DNA of 5,618 bases, taken from assembly GCA_015492195.1 (NCBI GenBank), contig WGFP01000074.1:1-5618 (forward strand), written 5' to 3'. Every line of letters starts with the position of its first letter. The first letter of the stretch is position 1. The stretch comes from Acidiferrobacterales bacterium. GTDB taxonomy: Bacteria; Pseudomonadota; Gammaproteobacteria; Acidiferrobacterales; Sulfurifustaceae. Shown here one piece after another: positions 4,875 through 5,618 of the stretch. The notes beneath the pieces were generated by a model. That model had not been told where the DNA came from, made no database searches, and worked only from the letters and a program-made list of their open reading frames with translations. Position numbers and translations under genes: made by a program.

Positions 4875-4964
4875 TCACGTTTGATACGGCAGCAGTCGTT
4901 GGTGCACGATTTACCGTCATAAAAAATTATCCATAAATAATAGGAATTAAGTCATAATCATCCA
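4875..4964. other. Intergenic gap before the TolC-family gene, AT-rich, weak promoter signals
   Basis: The second half (about 4916-4960) is much richer in A+T than its surroundings. CATAAT at 4953-4958 resembles a -10 box, but it ends only 6 bases before the ATG at 4965, which would make the transcript nearly leaderless. AATAAT at 4936-4941 is another -10-like string. TTGATA (4881-4886) and TTTACC (4910-4915) are -35-like, but neither sits at standard spacing from a good -10. No intrinsic terminator with a T-run follows the TlpA-like gene. A small imperfect dyad (TCGT 4896-4899 with ACGA 4906-4909) is too short to matter. Confidence 0.3.
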
Positions 4965-5618
4965 ATGACTTTTCAGCATCACGGCGCAACCGAGGGGCGG
5001 CGGGCGGCGGCGGGCTGTTTGGCGTTTTGTCTCGCCGTGGCAAGTTATGGCATTGCCGCTGCGGATCCATCCATCAATCCTTTGCCGAATCCGCTTACAT
5101 TACAGCGGGCCTTGGCCTTCGCCGATCAAGCGCATCCCGATCTTGCACTCGCCCAAGCGGAAATCGATCGCGCCCGCGCGGGCCTGTTGGCGGCCGAAGC
5201 CCAAACCGGCGTGCGCTCCTACCTGGAACTTACCCCGGCACGGGTGAAGCCCTCCGGCGGCGGGGGCAGTGTGGGTGACAGCCGCGCACGACTCGTGATA
5301 TCGAAACGGCTCTATGATTTCGGCCGCAGTCAGGGGCGCGAAACCGCCGCCGCCGCCGAACTTGCCGGCCGGGAGCTGGTTTATCTCGATGTGCGTCAAC
5401 AGCGTCGGCTTGAGATCATGGCGCGGTTTTTTGACGTGTTGCTCGCCGACTTGCGCTATGCCGTGGATAACGAGGACATGGCGCGACTGTTCGTGCAGTT
5501 TGACAAGGTGCGCGATCGACACTCGTTGGGACAAGTGTCGGATGTGGATTTGCTGGAAGCGGAGAATCGCTATCGGGAAGCGTTGATCACGCGCACCGAG
5601 AGTGAGAAACGCCAAACA
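4965..5618 (+). CDS. TolC-family outer-membrane efflux/secretion channel protein, N-terminal 218 residues (cut by right edge)
   Basis: The frame is open from ATG 4965 to the last base, so the gene continues outside the window. Residues 1-33 form a signal peptide (basic GRR, hydrophobic CLAFCLAVASYGIAAA, cleavage near the AAA at 31-33). The mature start NPLTLQRALAFADQAHPDLALAQAEIDRARAGLLAAEAQTG (42-82) is the classic first helix of outer-membrane efflux proteins. It is followed by RARLVISKRLYDFGRSQGRE (107-126) and a long helical region with RHSLGQVSDVDLLEAENRYREA (185-206), the repeat-type motif of the family (G-x-x-S/T-x-x-D-x-L-x-A-x-x-x). Such trimers form the outer-membrane duct of RND, ABC or type I export systems; the inner-membrane partner would lie outside the window. 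There is no Shine-Dalgarno site at normal distance, and a TAG stop at 4941-4943 leaves no earlier start, so translation initiation here is unusual. It may share the periplasmic redox operon or begin a separate export operon. Confidence 0.85.
   Translation, partial: MTFQHHGATEGRRAAAGCLAFCLAVASYGIAAADPSINPLPNPLTLQRALAFADQAHPDLALAQAEIDRARAGLLAAEAQTGVRSYLELTPARVKPSGGGGSVGDSRARLVISKRLYDFGRSQGRETAAAAELAGRELVYLDVRQQRRLEIMARFFDVLLADLRYAVDNEDMARLFVQFDKVRDRHSLGQVSDVDLLEAENRYREALITRTESEKRQT

Noticed and set aside
5100..5615. 171-codon minus-strand frame opposite the TolC-family gene
   Set aside because: The plus strand encodes TolC-family helices throughout; the minus frame is a shadow.

Overview
The window looks like chromosomal DNA of a Gram-negative proteobacterium, most likely a gammaproteobacterium and possibly a sulfur-oxidising type. 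The basis is three exported thioredoxin-fold proteins (one SoxW-like), a TolC-family outer-membrane channel, GC-rich coding DNA with Shine-Dalgarno sites, and an aspartase. The taxonomic placement is inference from gene content; no rRNA or tRNA is present.

Layout. Bases 1-888 (minus strand) hold the first 296 codons of a cytoplasmic protein that runs off the left edge. Bases 889-1169 are a divergent intergenic region with a candidate promoter for the minus gene and a striking set of palindromes. Bases 1170-1622 (plus) encode a four-helix inner-membrane protein of unknown function. It converges on a complete class II aspartase/fumarase-superfamily gene, best read as aspartate ammonia-lyase (1663-3069, minus), with an inverted repeat at the convergence point. 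From 3159 to the right edge all genes are on the plus strand: a TlpA-like protein with CPIC, a SoxW-like thioredoxin with CPWC, a second TlpA-like paralogue with CHVC, and the N-terminal half of a TolC-family protein cut by the window end.

How the genes may work together. The three thioredoxin-fold genes are close together and co-directional, with 6 and 84 bases between them. All three have export signals, a CxxC pair and the Thr-cis-Pro loop, so they look like one periplasmic or membrane-anchored disulfide/thiol module. The two outer genes are duplicated paralogues, identical at about half of their mature residues but with different active-site dipeptides. The TolC-family gene follows after a 90-base gap with no good ribosome site, so it may belong to the same operon or start its own export operon. 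The aspartase is divergent from this cluster across an 89-base promoter region, and no functional link between the two is visible.

The most interesting non-coding signal is in 1028-1103: two near-identical 15-bp palindromic boxes 42 bp apart (four helical turns) and a third, different palindrome about two turns further on. This looks like a multi-site operator for an unidentified regulator.
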